Assembly: GCA_017625155.1 (NCBI GenBank)
Contig: JAGALP010000003.1
Coordinates: forward strand, 186,001-250,000
Direction: 5' to 3'
Length of the DNA: 64,000 nucleotides
Origin: Paludibacteraceae bacterium
GTDB taxonomy: Bacteria; Bacteroidota; Bacteroidia; Bacteroidales; Paludibacteraceae
The translations under genes were made by a program, and so were the position numbers. Every line of letters starts with the position of its first letter. Positions within the stretch are counted from its first letter, which is position 1. Shown here piece by piece: positions 9,007 through 17,031 of this stretch. The notes beneath the pieces were generated by a model that saw nothing but the letters and a program-made list of their open reading frames with translations, ran no database searches and had not been told where the DNA came from.

Positions 9007-9027
9007 GCTCTTAACTGAATGCGGGTG

Positions 9028-9059
9028 CAAAGGTAATCATTTTTTCTTTATTATCCAAA
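9028..9059 (-). promoter_or_regulatory. Promoter of the btuG-F-C-D operon
   Basis: TACCTTTG (9035-9028) is the -7 element and TTTG (9059-9056) lies 20 nt upstream. Transcription would begin about 10 nt before the riboswitch. Confidence 0.75.
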
Positions 9060-9503
9060 TTTATGGTAATATTTTTGGATTGTATCTTCATTTAATACTC
9101 ATAAGTTACCTGCAAGTTTCGGGACCACCATAGGAGATCTCTAGCACATCTGTGGGCTTTCTGTGGCTTTTGTGATGTGCCTCTATAATAATGCTGCAAA
9201 AATCTTCGGCGCGGAAGGGGTTTTGCGCCGAAGATTGGAGAATGCGGAGAGTGAAATGGTACATACAACACACGGAAAGTGTAGTATTTACAAGGCTTCC
9301 CGCGTGAGTGTATTTTTTTGAAAAAAGTTTTCGCGCGCCGAAGATTGTGCCGAAAGTTCCTACTAAAATCATATCTGTTCAAATGTTAAAAATGTATAAA
9401 ATGTATAAAAATGCTGCTATATAGTTATAGGTTTTGCATAGAATTTGTGTGAGAATATAAAGATTTATTAAATATAACTACATGATTTATTAAACATAAT
9501 TGT
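9060..9503. other. Intergenic region with hairpin repeat, no convincing gene
   Basis: This 444-nt stretch contains a 126-nt repeat copy with a strong hairpin, a partial second copy of the hairpin's arm at 9333-9356, and an AT-rich segment before the GH13 gene. A run of 'aatgtataaaatgtataaaaatg' type repeats lies near 9384-9410. Minus-strand open frames here show no protein-like features. Confidence 0.6.
9112..9237. repeat. Left direct-repeat copy flanking the GH13 gene, with hairpin
   Basis: Segments gcaagtttcgggacc, gtgggctttctgtggcttt and gcctctataataatg match the copy at 11244-11480 in the same orientation. A 12-bp inverted repeat, aatcttcggcgc against gcgccgaagatt (9201-9236), ends the block. 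Confidence 0.75.
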
Positions 9504-11222
9504 ATGAAGAAACAATTCATTCTATTTAGTGTATTGGTCTGTAACGCAATATCGTTGTTCGCCTCAAATAACACGGCAGACACATTTGATTGGCGTGGCG
9601 CTTCGGTATATTTTGTCATTACTGATCGGTTTTGCAATGGAGATACCACCAATGATATCAACTATGGGCGCATCGTTGATTATGGTACAGAACAATTGAA
9701 TGCTGCCACCTTTCATGGCGGAGATTTCAAAGGTATGTTGCAAAAAGCCAAAGAGGGGTATTTCACCGATTTAGGAGTGGATGTTGTATGGATGACTGAT
9801 GTCTATGAACAAATCCATGGTTGGATGTCAGGCAGTGGCTCAATCAACGATTTTCCGCACTATGGCTATCATGGCTATTATCCACTGGATTACACCCAAA
9901 TAGATAAGAACTATGGAACAGTAGAGGAGTTTCGTGCATTGGTAGATACACTGCATGCACAAGGAATACGCGTGATGCTCGGAGCTAACTTGAATAATCC
10001 AGGTTATCCGACTCTATTAGATGCCATACAGTATGGTTTTGCAGAAGTGGGATTGACCCCGCAACAAGCAGCAGAACACATACGTGAGTGGAGTTTTGAT
10101 GATTTCTTTGCGCAGCGATTGACATGGTCTGGTTGGTATGACCGTCCATGGATTCGTATGCCAGATGAGCATTGGGACGAGAATAATCCGTTAGAGGCAA
10201 CGGTGTTTGGTATGCCTGACTTCAAAGAGGAAAGTACGGAGATGGTTCGTATCCCTGCGTTTCTCAAACGTAAATGGAAAGCAGAGGGCAAAGCGAATGA
10301 TGCGTGGGTGAATCCTTCTGCACGAGTGCTACGCAAAGACCGAAAAGCCACTGTACAAAAATATTTAGTAGATTGGATTGCCTCGTGGGTTCGCGAATTT
10401 GGTATTGATGGTTTCCGTTGTGATATTGTTGAGAATGTTCATATAGATAGTTGGAAAGCTCTGCATATCGCCTGCAACGAGGCATTGCGAGAGTGGCGTT
10501 TGGTTCATCCCAAAGATGCCGCAGCCCAATGGAAAGAGGATTTTTATATGACGGGCGACTTCGATTGCGCATCAATAGATTATAAACCCGAATATGCAAG
10601 TGCGGGATTTGGTAGTATGGTCAATTTCTATTTCCCTAAGCACGGCGATTTGGATGGGATAGTATATACTTGGCAAGCGTATGCCGATAGCCTGAATATG
10701 TACACGAATTGGCACCCATTTAGCTATCTCAACAACTCGTATCATCGCGATGCAGACATGTCTAATATGATTGATTGCGCTACCACGCTATTGTTGGCTC
10801 CAGGTGCAGTGCAAGTGTTTTATGGAGATGAGACTGGTAGAAAATTGAGTGATGCGCGCTTCAATGTAGATAGTGATCAAGCCTTTCGTTCAGATATGGA
10901 TTGGAGCGATATTAATGAAAATCAGTTGCAACATTTTCAGCGTTTAGGGCAGATACGCAAAACCTATCCCGTGATTGGCACAGGCAAGCAACATACGATA
11001 GATGTGCATACTTGTGCACGATACAACGATAATGATACAGTGGTTATTCGTGTTCTACCGATAGCAGGACAAGCGATTTGCCTTGACAACACTTTTGCGG
11101 AAGGCGCAGAGGTCGTAGAACTCTACACTGGACAAAAGACGAAGGTGCACAATGGCAAAGTTGTTTTCCCTTATTTTGCAAACAATATTGCGATTATCAA
11201 ATTAGTTTGCTCAAGACTTTAG
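9504..11222 (+). CDS. MalS-like GH13 alpha-amylase homologue with degenerate catalytic motifs
   Basis: The 572-residue protein has a signal peptide (to about residue 20) and aligns by eye with E. coli MalS: DFPHYGYHGYYPLDY (116-130), IDGFRCD (301-307), LLLLAPGAVQVFYGDE (429-442). The GH13 catalytic regions are altered. Region I DVVMNH is MLGANLNN (158-165). The nucleophile Asp307 is kept, but the following Lys-His is Glu-Asn. The acid/base Glu of GEVW-type region III is Asp352 in TGDFD. Region IV SSHD is NNSYHRD (410-416). It is therefore likely an inactive or altered amylase, perhaps glycan-binding. It stands alone between two B12 units and is flanked by related repeats. No clear promoter was found. 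Confidence 0.85.
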   Translation: MKKQFILFSVLVCNAISLFASNNTADTFDWRGASVYFVITDRFCNGDTTNDINYGRIVDYGTEQLNAATFHGGDFKGMLQKAKEGYFTDLGVDVVWMTDVYEQIHGWMSGSGSINDFPHYGYHGYYPLDYTQIDKNYGTVEEFRALVDTLHAQGIRVMLGANLNNPGYPTLLDAIQYGFAEVGLTPQQAAEHIREWSFDDFFAQRLTWSGWYDRPWIRMPDEHWDENNPLEATVFGMPDFKEESTEMVRIPAFLKRKWKAEGKANDAWVNPSARVLRKDRKATVQKYLVDWIASWVREFGIDGFRCDIVENVHIDSWKALHIACNEALREWRLVHPKDAAAQWKEDFYMTGDFDCASIDYKPEYASAGFGSMVNFYFPKHGDLDGIVYTWQAYADSLNMYTNWHPFSYLNNSYHRDADMSNMIDCATTLLLAPGAVQVFYGDETGRKLSDARFNVDSDQAFRSDMDWSDINENQLQHFQRLGQIRKTYPVIGTGKQHTIDVHTCARYNDNDTVVIRVLPIAGQAICLDNTFAEGAEVVELYTGQKTKVHNGKVVFPYFANNIAIIKLVCSRL

Positions 11223-11243
11223 CGAGAGTCCCACAAGTTCCCC

Positions 11244-11480
11244 GCAGGTTTCGGGACCTAAAGGAGTGTGACGGAACGCACTCCGAGCGCAGCGCCCGAA
11301 GAGTCCCCACTCTGAGGAATCAGCGCAAGCATAGAACAGAACAAGCATATCTATAGGAGATTTGTGGGCTTTCGGTGGCTTTCTGTTTCTTGTTTGCACG
11401 TTTCACTTCCGATTTTTGATGCGCCTCTATAATAATGGTGTAAAAATCTTCGGCGTTGAAGAGGTTTTGCGTCGAAGATT
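11244..11480. repeat. Right direct-repeat copy flanking the GH13 gene, with hairpin
   Basis: It matches the left copy in blocks (gcaggtttcgggacc, gtgggctttcggtggcttt, gcctctataataatg) but has about 90 nt of extra sequence after the first block. It ends with an inverted repeat aatcttcggcg against cgtcgaagatt (11445-11480). Confidence 0.7.
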
Positions 11481-11493
11481 ATGTCGAAAGTTA

Positions 11494-11535
11494 GGCTTAT
11501 GTAACATTTTGGGTACCTAAAATGTTACATAAGCC
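11494..11535. terminator. Perfect 17-bp hairpin between convergent genes
   Basis: The arms are ggcttatgtaacatttt and its exact complement aaaatgttacataagcc with an 8-nt loop. A run of six T follows about 10 nt later on the plus strand, so it may end transcription of the GH13 gene; a mobile-element end is an alternative. Confidence 0.55.
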
Positions 11536-11651
11536 AAGAAAACGCCTTTTTTAGGAAAAAAGTACCCGAATACTATTCGGGAGTAATGAACAAAGAAAAG
11601 TGAGAAAGCATACAATGAGCGGTCGCGCCTATCAAGTGGCAAACAACTGAT

Positions 11652-13847
11652 TTAATAAGTGATGCTTATGGTGCACTTGTAGTTGCGTTTGGGCATGGGG
11701 TAATTGATAATCACATCGTAGTCTTGCGAAAGCAGATTATTTACATCTAGCGCTACACGCAAGATTATAGGAGAGATAGATCGCTTCGCTGTAGATGGTA
11801 GATCGGCTACGCCTGTAGATCGCTTCGCTGTAGGATGGATATTCCATTCGCCAAATATGCTCAAATCGTGGGTGTACCAAGGTTGGGTGTAGTTATAAAT
11901 GATGTTTTCCTGTTGGTTGTAGCGTTCTCCTACATAGATAAAGCTGTAATTTAAGCCATACTGCTGCCAGTCGTTTTGCCAACCGAACATACCCACAGCA
12001 CTACCCGAATGCCATGGGATATAGGGTATCTGGTCGCCATAATAAGTATCGTTGGGATCGGTGACATCGATAGCCGTTTGGTAGGTATATTGCGCCTTAG
12101 CCGTGAGGTAGAAGTCCATCGGCAAGACAAGATGCAGTTGTGCATTGACGTCTAAACCGTTGATTTTGACCAATCCGAGGTTAAGCATCGTCCAACGGAA
12201 CTGTTGCCCCTTAGGATAGGCGATAATCTTATCGGAAATGCGGTTGTAGTAGTAATCGGCATTGATGCGGAACTCTGAACCGCGCTTCTCAGCTATGCGG
12301 AATGGCTGCGTGAAACTCAAACCCACGTTATGTTGCTTTGCCAATTCGGGTTTGAGGTAGGCATTGCCCATGTCGGTATAGTAGAGGTCGTTGAAGGTTG
12401 GGTAACGGTAACTTTGTTTGTAGAAGGCGTTGAGACGCAAATCCACCAGTTGCGTAGGGCGGTAGGAGAGGAACAAAGCAGGGGTGAACTTTGTGTTCGC
12501 TTTGCTCACGTTGGTGGCTTGCTTGGCAAGCGTTAATGGTTTCACGTTAATGGCTTCGCGTTGATGGGCTTCGCCGTTATTCGGAGTTTTGTCATTGACA
12601 AATGTGCCTAATATGCTGGCTTGGAGGCGCAGGTAGTTCTTTATGTTGATAGCAGTGGCTGCGCTGAGCCAATGTGTCCAACGGTGCGCGTCAAGGAACA
12701 TGCTGAGTTGGTTATATTGCACATCGTATGCTGCACTGACGTCCCACCAATCAAAGATGCGCACCTTGTGCGCCATAGTGAAGTAGAACTCCTGTTGCAA
12801 GTATTGGTTCTCCACGCGGATGAGTTTGTCGTCGTTGTTGATATAGCGCGTATAGTCGTTGGCGTACTTCATGTTTGCTCGCACCGACCAACGATTGAAC
12901 AACTCATCTTGCCAAGTGGCTTGCACAAAGGAGTTACGGTCCCAAAGGCGTTCGCCATTGCGCCATACATTATTCACAATTGCACCCGGCACACCGCGCT
13001 CGGAGTTGTAGTGATAGAGTTGCAGTTTCCAGAAGCCCGTGTTGCTATAGTAGTGATTGACTGCCGCTTCCACGCGGATGGCATTGATGTCGCCGTTCTG
13101 GCGGATGGCAGTAGTGTCGTATGCCACTTCGCCCGACGGAGTGACACGGCGATAGCGGAAAGGATACTTGCCATCAGAGGAAATGAGTTCGGCATTCGCC
13201 GTAATCGACATCGTTTCGCTGAGGCGGATATCGAACAGCAGACTCGGATTGATAAGTGCAAAACTGCCTGCACGCATCTGTGCTTTCACGTTGAAGGCCT
13301 TGCCTGCCTCGAAACGCGGACGGCGAGTGGTGAGGTAGATGCTACCCGCAGCACCAAACTCGCGTGCAGACTGCCAGATATCGGACTTCTGACCGTTGTA
13401 GAGTTGGATCTCTTCGATATTTTCGAGCGCATATTTGCCGAGGTCGATTTGTCCGTTTTGGGCATTGCCAAGTTGTACGCCATTGTAATACACACCCATA
13501 TGGTTGGTACCCATGCTGCGGATATTCACGGTTTTGATACCGCCCACGCCACCATAATCTTTGATTTGCACGCCTGAGAAATAGCGGATGGCGTCTGCCA
13601 CGCTGAGGGCATTCATTTTCTTGAGTTGTACGCCAGAAAGAGTTTGAGGAATAATGATATCCTTCTCTTTGACGCGAGCGGTGATGGTGTATTCCTCTAG
13701 GTCGATATAACGGGCGATGAGGCTATCGGGCGATGAGGCTATCAGGCGATGAGGCGATGAGGTGATAAGGCTATCGGCGGCATTGTTTTGAGAGAATGCT
13801 GCCAAGCACGAGAGTGCGAAAAGCCATATGAGAAACCGTCTGTTCAT
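11652..13847 (-). CDS. btuB: TonB-dependent outer-membrane cobalamin receptor
   Basis: The 731-residue protein has a signal peptide, a plug domain (about residues 50-160; IPQTLSGVQLKKMNALSVAD and GGVGGIKTVNIRSMGTNHMG), and a barrel ending in the aromatic-rich NYKCTISITY. A cobalamin riboswitch lies directly upstream, so it should import B12 with the BtuG-like protein encoded in the neighbouring operon. Three micro-repeat arrays sit in frame: at the mature N-terminus (13714-13780), in an extracellular-loop position (12507-12576) and near the C-terminal strands (11778-11835). Confidence 0.92.
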   Translation of the reverse strand: MNRRFLIWLFALSCLAAFSQNNAADSLITSSPHRLIASSPDSLIARYIDLEEYTITARVKEKDIIIPQTLSGVQLKKMNALSVADAIRYFSGVQIKDYGGVGGIKTVNIRSMGTNHMGVYYNGVQLGNAQNGQIDLGKYALENIEEIQLYNGQKSDIWQSAREFGAAGSIYLTTRRPRFEAGKAFNVKAQMRAGSFALINPSLLFDIRLSETMSITANAELISSDGKYPFRYRRVTPSGEVAYDTTAIRQNGDINAIRVEAAVNHYYSNTGFWKLQLYHYNSERGVPGAIVNNVWRNGERLWDRNSFVQATWQDELFNRWSVRANMKYANDYTRYINNDDKLIRVENQYLQQEFYFTMAHKVRIFDWWDVSAAYDVQYNQLSMFLDAHRWTHWLSAATAINIKNYLRLQASILGTFVNDKTPNNGEAHQREAINVKPLTLAKQATNVSKANTKFTPALFLSYRPTQLVDLRLNAFYKQSYRYPTFNDLYYTDMGNAYLKPELAKQHNVGLSFTQPFRIAEKRGSEFRINADYYYNRISDKIIAYPKGQQFRWTMLNLGLVKINGLDVNAQLHLVLPMDFYLTAKAQYTYQTAIDVTDPNDTYYGDQIPYIPWHSGSAVGMFGWQNDWQQYGLNYSFIYVGERYNQQENIIYNYTQPWYTHDLSIFGEWNIHPTAKRSTGVADLPSTAKRSISPIILRVALDVNNLLSQDYDVIINYPMPKRNYKCTISITY
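11778..11835. repeat. Micro-repeat array in btuB, C-terminal region
   Basis: Repeats of gtagatcgcttcgct/gtagatggtagatcggct encode KRSTGVADLPSTAKRS before the last strands. Confidence 0.7.
12507..12576. repeat. 14-nt micro-repeat array in btuB
   Basis: Units cgttaatggtttca, cgttaatggcttcg and cgttgatgggcttcg encode the NNGEAHQREAINVKPLTLAK stretch between two barrel strands. Confidence 0.75.
13714..13780. repeat. gatgagg/ctatcgg array in btuB, N-terminal region
   Basis: Seven- and eight-nt units gatgagg, ctatcgg and cgatgagg encode SLITSSPHRLIASSPDSLIA just after the signal peptide. Confidence 0.75.
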
Positions 13848-13850
13848 GTC

Positions 13851-14030
13851 TTAAGCCCTATACCACGAGAGCGTTCAACGAATGCATGTAGCAGGTCTTC
13901 TGACTTATCGCTCCTTTTGTTCGGCCTTCCCACCTTAGAGGCAGTGACCTAAGAGATAGTGAACATCGGATTGCGAATCACAGCAGCGGGTCTGTGCAAA
14001 AATCTCACTTGCTTCCCTAAATCTAAATGC
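13851..14030 (-). ncRNA. Cobalamin riboswitch controlling btuB
   Basis: The minus strand shows gggaagcaagtgagattttt, cagacccgctgctgtga, ggtcactgcc, gggaaggc and aagtcagaagacctgc, then the shared 3' segment gaacgctctcg..atagggctta before the btuB ATG. It is the compact version, without the three blocks found in the 8740-9020 riboswitch. Confidence 0.93.
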
Positions 14031-14034
14031 GGTG

Positions 14035-14065
14035 CAAAGGTAGTGTAAAAAAATGATATACGCAA
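14035..14065 (-). promoter_or_regulatory. btuB promoter
   Basis: TACCTTTG (14042-14035) and TTG (14065-14063) are 20 nt apart on the minus strand. Confidence 0.75.
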
Positions 14066-14190
14066 GAAATTTTGCGAAAAAAGTTATTCTTTTTGAAAGA
14101 TAATCGGTCTGTAGAAAGTTTATAGAGTGGAAATACGATGCAGTAATTTTTTTACTTAAATAAGTAACTATTTTTTTACAACAAATAAAT

Positions 14191-14221
14191 TTGCACCATT
14201 CAAAATTTTGTTGTACCTTTG
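14191..14221 (+). promoter_or_regulatory. topA promoter
   Basis: TTG at 14191-14193 and TACCTTTG at 14214-14221 are 20 nt apart. The transcript would start about 30 nt before the topA ATG, which excludes the longer reading frame beginning at 14208. Confidence 0.8.
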
Positions 14222-14261
14222 CCGCCGTTTTGCAAAAAAGAACAAACTACACCTTATATAT

Positions 14262-16577
14262 ATGAGCAAAAATTTAATGATAGTTGAGTCCCCAAGCAAA
14301 GGAAAAACCATAGCCAAGTATTTGGGTAAGGATTTTCGCTTAATGTCGTCGCAAGGACATATTCGCGACATTGAAGGAGTGGGGAAAAATAGCATGGGCA
14401 TTGATTTTAACAATGACTATACGCCTAACTATGTGATCGATAAAGATAAACTACACCTTGTTGACGCTCTGCGCAAAGAAGCTTTGAAAGCTGACAAAGT
14501 CTGGCTTGCAAGCGACCCTGACCGCGAGGGAGAAGCTATAGCTTGGCATATCCAAGAGGTGTTGCAACTGCCCAAGGATAAAGTTTGCCGTATTACTTTC
14601 AACGATACTACCAAAGAATCTATTTTAGAGGCTATTAACCACCCACGCGATATTGACTACAATCTGGTAAATGCCCAACAGGCACGCCGAGTTATGGATC
14701 GCATCGTGGGCTTTGAACTCTCGCCCGTGCTTTGGAAAAAGGTTATCACTGGTTTAAGTGCAGGGCGTGTACAGTCTGTTGCGGTACGATTGATTGTAGA
14801 GCGCGAACGTGAGATAGAGGAATTTGTACCTACATCGAGTTATCGCGTAGCGGCAGAGTTTGTGGGGGCTGCAATTAATGGAGAAACCACCTCTTTCAAA
14901 GCGGAACTCAACCATCGTTTTGCTACCAAAGAAGAGGTGCTTGCTTTCTTAGAAAGTTGCAAAAAATCTGCTTTTACACTCACTTCTGTGATGCACAAAC
15001 CTGGTCATCGCTCACCAGCGCCACCATTTACTACATCTACGCTTCAGCAAGAAGCAGTGCGGAAATTGCACTTCTCTGTATCAAAGACTATGCGTTTAGC
15101 GCAATCGCTCTATGAGGCAGGACATATCACATACATGCGTACCGACTCGGTGAATTTAAGTGCGTTAGCTATCAATACTGCTAAATCAACTATCTTTGCT
15201 GAGTACGGAGCAAACTACCATAAGGCTCGTCGATATCAAACTAAGTCTAAAAATGCACAAGAGGCACACGAGGCTATTCGACCAACCTATATGAATGTTC
15301 CTGTTGCAGGAAACAACAACGATGAGCGTCGTTTGTACGACTTGATCCGCAAACGCGCATTGGCATCGCAAATGGCTGATGTTGAGGTGGATACTACGCG
15401 TGTGGAAGTGGCGATGAACAATTCGCCATACCTATGGACTGCTACGCATGAGGTAATCACTTTCGATGGCTTTATGCGTGTCTATACGCAAGCTGCGGAT
15501 GAGGAAATTGCTGCCAACAATCAAGCTGCAATCGCATTACTCAAGGAGAATGCTAACTGTCAATTGTCAACTGTCAACTGCCAAGAGACTTTTACCAAAG
15601 CACCAGCTCGTTACCACGAAGGTTCGTTGGTTGACAAAATGGATGAATTGGGTATTGGACGCCCATCTACTTATGCTACAGTCATTGAAACTATCCAATC
15701 GCGTAAGTATGTGGAGCGTGGTTTGGTGGAGGGAACTAAACGTTCGTACAACATCATCACTCTTTCTAATGGCAAAATCATTGACAAAACCAAATCCGAA
15801 ATAGTAGGTGCAGATTCAGGAAAGCTTCTCCCTACCGACCTCGGACGTATTACCAATGACTTTCTCGTGGAGCAGTTCCCTGCAATCTTGAGTTATGATT
15901 TCACAGCGCAATCCGAAGAAAACTTTGATGCCATTGCTGCGGGAGATGCTAATTGGGTACAGACGGTAGATGAATTCTACCAGACTTTCCATCCACTTAT
16001 TAAGCAAGTCCCTTCGGGTAAGATGGCAGCTCGATTCATTGGTAATCATCCTCAGACGGGCGAACCTATCTTTGCTCGCATCACCAAAAACGGACCTTGT
16101 GTACAATTGGGCGATAGTGATAGCGAAAAACCTAAGTTCGCTTCTATGCAAAAGGGACAAAGTATCTTTACTATTACTTTGGATGAAGCGTTAGCACTTT
16201 TTGTAAATGCTTTGCCTCGAACTTTAGGTGTGTATGATGGTCAAGAAGTGGTAATAGGCGAAGGAAAATATGGAGCATACGTACGCTATGCAAACGCATT
16301 TACAAGTCTGCCTAAAAACTTAGACCCATACGTGGTCACATTAGAGCAAGCAATTGAGCTACTCGAACAAAAAAAGCAAGCGGATAAGCCTGTCCATGTG
16401 TTTGGTGATATCCAAGTTTTGAATGGTCGATATGGAGCCTATATTAAGACACCACAAGGCAATTATCGTCTGCCTAAATCTGCTGATGTAGAAGGACTTA
16501 CAGAAGAGGCGTGCCGTAAAGTAATCGCTTCGAGTGAGCCAACAGTAGGTAAAAAACGTTTTGTTCGTAAAAAATAA
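14262..16577 (+). CDS. topA: DNA topoisomerase I
   Basis: The 771-residue enzyme relaxes negative supercoils. The TOPRIM domain opens the protein (MIVESPSKGKTIAKYLG; DPDREGEA at 85-92) and the active-site Tyr291 lies in GHITYMRTDS. The C-terminus consists of Topo_C repeats (GRYGAYIKTPQGNYRLPK) instead of Cys4 zinc fingers, as usual in Bacteroidetes. The ATG at 14262 was chosen because it lies downstream of the promoter and opens the family's conserved N-terminus. Residues about 430-441 are encoded by a five-unit heptamer array. Confidence 0.96.
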   Translation: MSKNLMIVESPSKGKTIAKYLGKDFRLMSSQGHIRDIEGVGKNSMGIDFNNDYTPNYVIDKDKLHLVDALRKEALKADKVWLASDPDREGEAIAWHIQEVLQLPKDKVCRITFNDTTKESILEAINHPRDIDYNLVNAQQARRVMDRIVGFELSPVLWKKVITGLSAGRVQSVAVRLIVEREREIEEFVPTSSYRVAAEFVGAAINGETTSFKAELNHRFATKEEVLAFLESCKKSAFTLTSVMHKPGHRSPAPPFTTSTLQQEAVRKLHFSVSKTMRLAQSLYEAGHITYMRTDSVNLSALAINTAKSTIFAEYGANYHKARRYQTKSKNAQEAHEAIRPTYMNVPVAGNNNDERRLYDLIRKRALASQMADVEVDTTRVEVAMNNSPYLWTATHEVITFDGFMRVYTQAADEEIAANNQAAIALLKENANCQLSTVNCQETFTKAPARYHEGSLVDKMDELGIGRPSTYATVIETIQSRKYVERGLVEGTKRSYNIITLSNGKIIDKTKSEIVGADSGKLLPTDLGRITNDFLVEQFPAILSYDFTAQSEENFDAIAAGDANWVQTVDEFYQTFHPLIKQVPSGKMAARFIGNHPQTGEPIFARITKNGPCVQLGDSDSEKPKFASMQKGQSIFTITLDEALALFVNALPRTLGVYDGQEVVIGEGKYGAYVRYANAFTSLPKNLDPYVVTLEQAIELLEQKKQADKPVHVFGDIQVLNGRYGAYIKTPQGNYRLPKSADVEGLTEEACRKVIASSEPTVGKKRFVRKK
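15551..15585. repeat. Heptamer array, 5 units, inside topA
   Basis: Units tgctaac, tgtcaat, tgtcaac, tgtcaac and tgccaag encode ANCQLSTVNCQE. The frame is maintained. Confidence 0.9.
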
Positions 16578-16596
16578 TAAGCGCTTTTAGCGCGAG

Positions 16597-16669
16597 CGAG
16601 AAGTAGCGCAGTTGGTAGCGCACCACGTTCGGGACGTGGGGGTCGGGCGTTCGAGTCGCCTCTTCTCGA
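16597..16669 (+). tRNA. tRNA-Pro (anticodon CGG)
   Basis: A full 73-nt cloverleaf is visible: acceptor CGAGAAG/CTTCTCG, D stem GCGC/GCGC, anticodon stem CCACG/CGTGG with loop TTCGGGA, and T arm GGGCG-TTCGAGT-CGCCT. The 3' CCA is not encoded. Confidence 0.95.
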
Positions 16670-16670
16670 C

Positions 16671-16698
16671 AAAAAAGGACAGGAATGTCCTTTTTTTG
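16671..16698 (+). terminator. Rho-independent terminator after tRNA-Pro
   Basis: The hairpin ggaca-ggaa-tgtcc is flanked by six A and followed by seven T. Confidence 0.88.
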
Positions 16699-16715
16699 TT
16701 ATGGTGATGTATGCT

Positions 16716-16748
16716 GAATCACCTATAAATAACCTAAGAATCACCTAA
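16716..16748. repeat. 11-nt array, 3 units
   Basis: Units gaatcacctat, aaataacctaa and gaatcacctaa follow the tRNA-Pro terminator. An inverted five-unit relative lies at 42759-42813. Apart from this array and the promoter at 16895, the gap 16749-17031 shows nothing recognisable. Confidence 0.8.
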
Positions 16749-16894
16749 GATTTATAGCGGAAAGATAGTGAAAGAAAAGGGAATGACTAAACCTAATTAA
16801 CGTAAACCTAAAAAAAGTGATGAAACGTATTGGGAATGAGATGCTTGAAAAATGAGGTGTTTGGTTGGAAATATTGAAAAAGTACTCTTTTTTC

Positions 16895-16925
16895 TTGGGG
16901 GATTCAAAAAAAAATAGTAACTTTG
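16895..16925 (+). promoter_or_regulatory. Promoter of the small protein / giant surface protein operon
   Basis: TTG (16895-16897) and TAACTTTG (16918-16925) are spaced 20 nt apart. A leader of about 100 nt precedes the first gene. Confidence 0.7.
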
Positions 16926-17031
16926 CAGGTTAATTTGTTTTTACAAAACAAGAAGGCGTGTGTGGCGCGTATAATTGCCCCGATATTTTGTGTCAAAGAA
17001 GGGATGTAATATTTGATTTTTAAGGATAAAA

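Larger units (their letters stand above)
8740..9020 (-). ncRNA. Cobalamin riboswitch controlling the btuG-F-C-D operon
   Basis: On the minus strand the hallmark pieces appear in order: gggaagcaggtgagattcct, cagacccgctgctgtga, agtcactgg, gggaaggc and aagtcagaagacctgc. The B12 receptor operon follows directly. The 3' part gaacgctctcg..atagggctta just before the ATG is nearly identical to that before btuB and is the likely expression platform. Compared with the btuB riboswitch this one carries three extra blocks at peripheral positions. Confidence 0.92.
11223..11651. other. Intergenic region between convergent GH13 and btuB genes
   Basis: The 429-nt gap holds the right repeat copy (11244-11480) and a perfect 17-bp hairpin (11494-11535). 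No gene is supported. Confidence 0.6.

Noticed and set aside
9092-9382. Minus-strand open frames of 88-96 codons
   Set aside because: They cover the flanking repeat and its hairpin, have no start context or protein-like pattern, and related sequence at 11244-11480 does not keep the frame.
12621-13577. Long plus-strand open frame of 318 codons
   Set aside because: It lies wholly inside btuB on the opposite strand; btuB has clear plug and barrel motifs, a riboswitch and a promoter, whereas this frame shows no family features.
16716-16748. Short regular repeats considered as a CRISPR array (also 28869, 35039, 42759, 53785)
   Set aside because: There are no spacers between units, the units are 11 nt and degenerate, and no cas genes are present.
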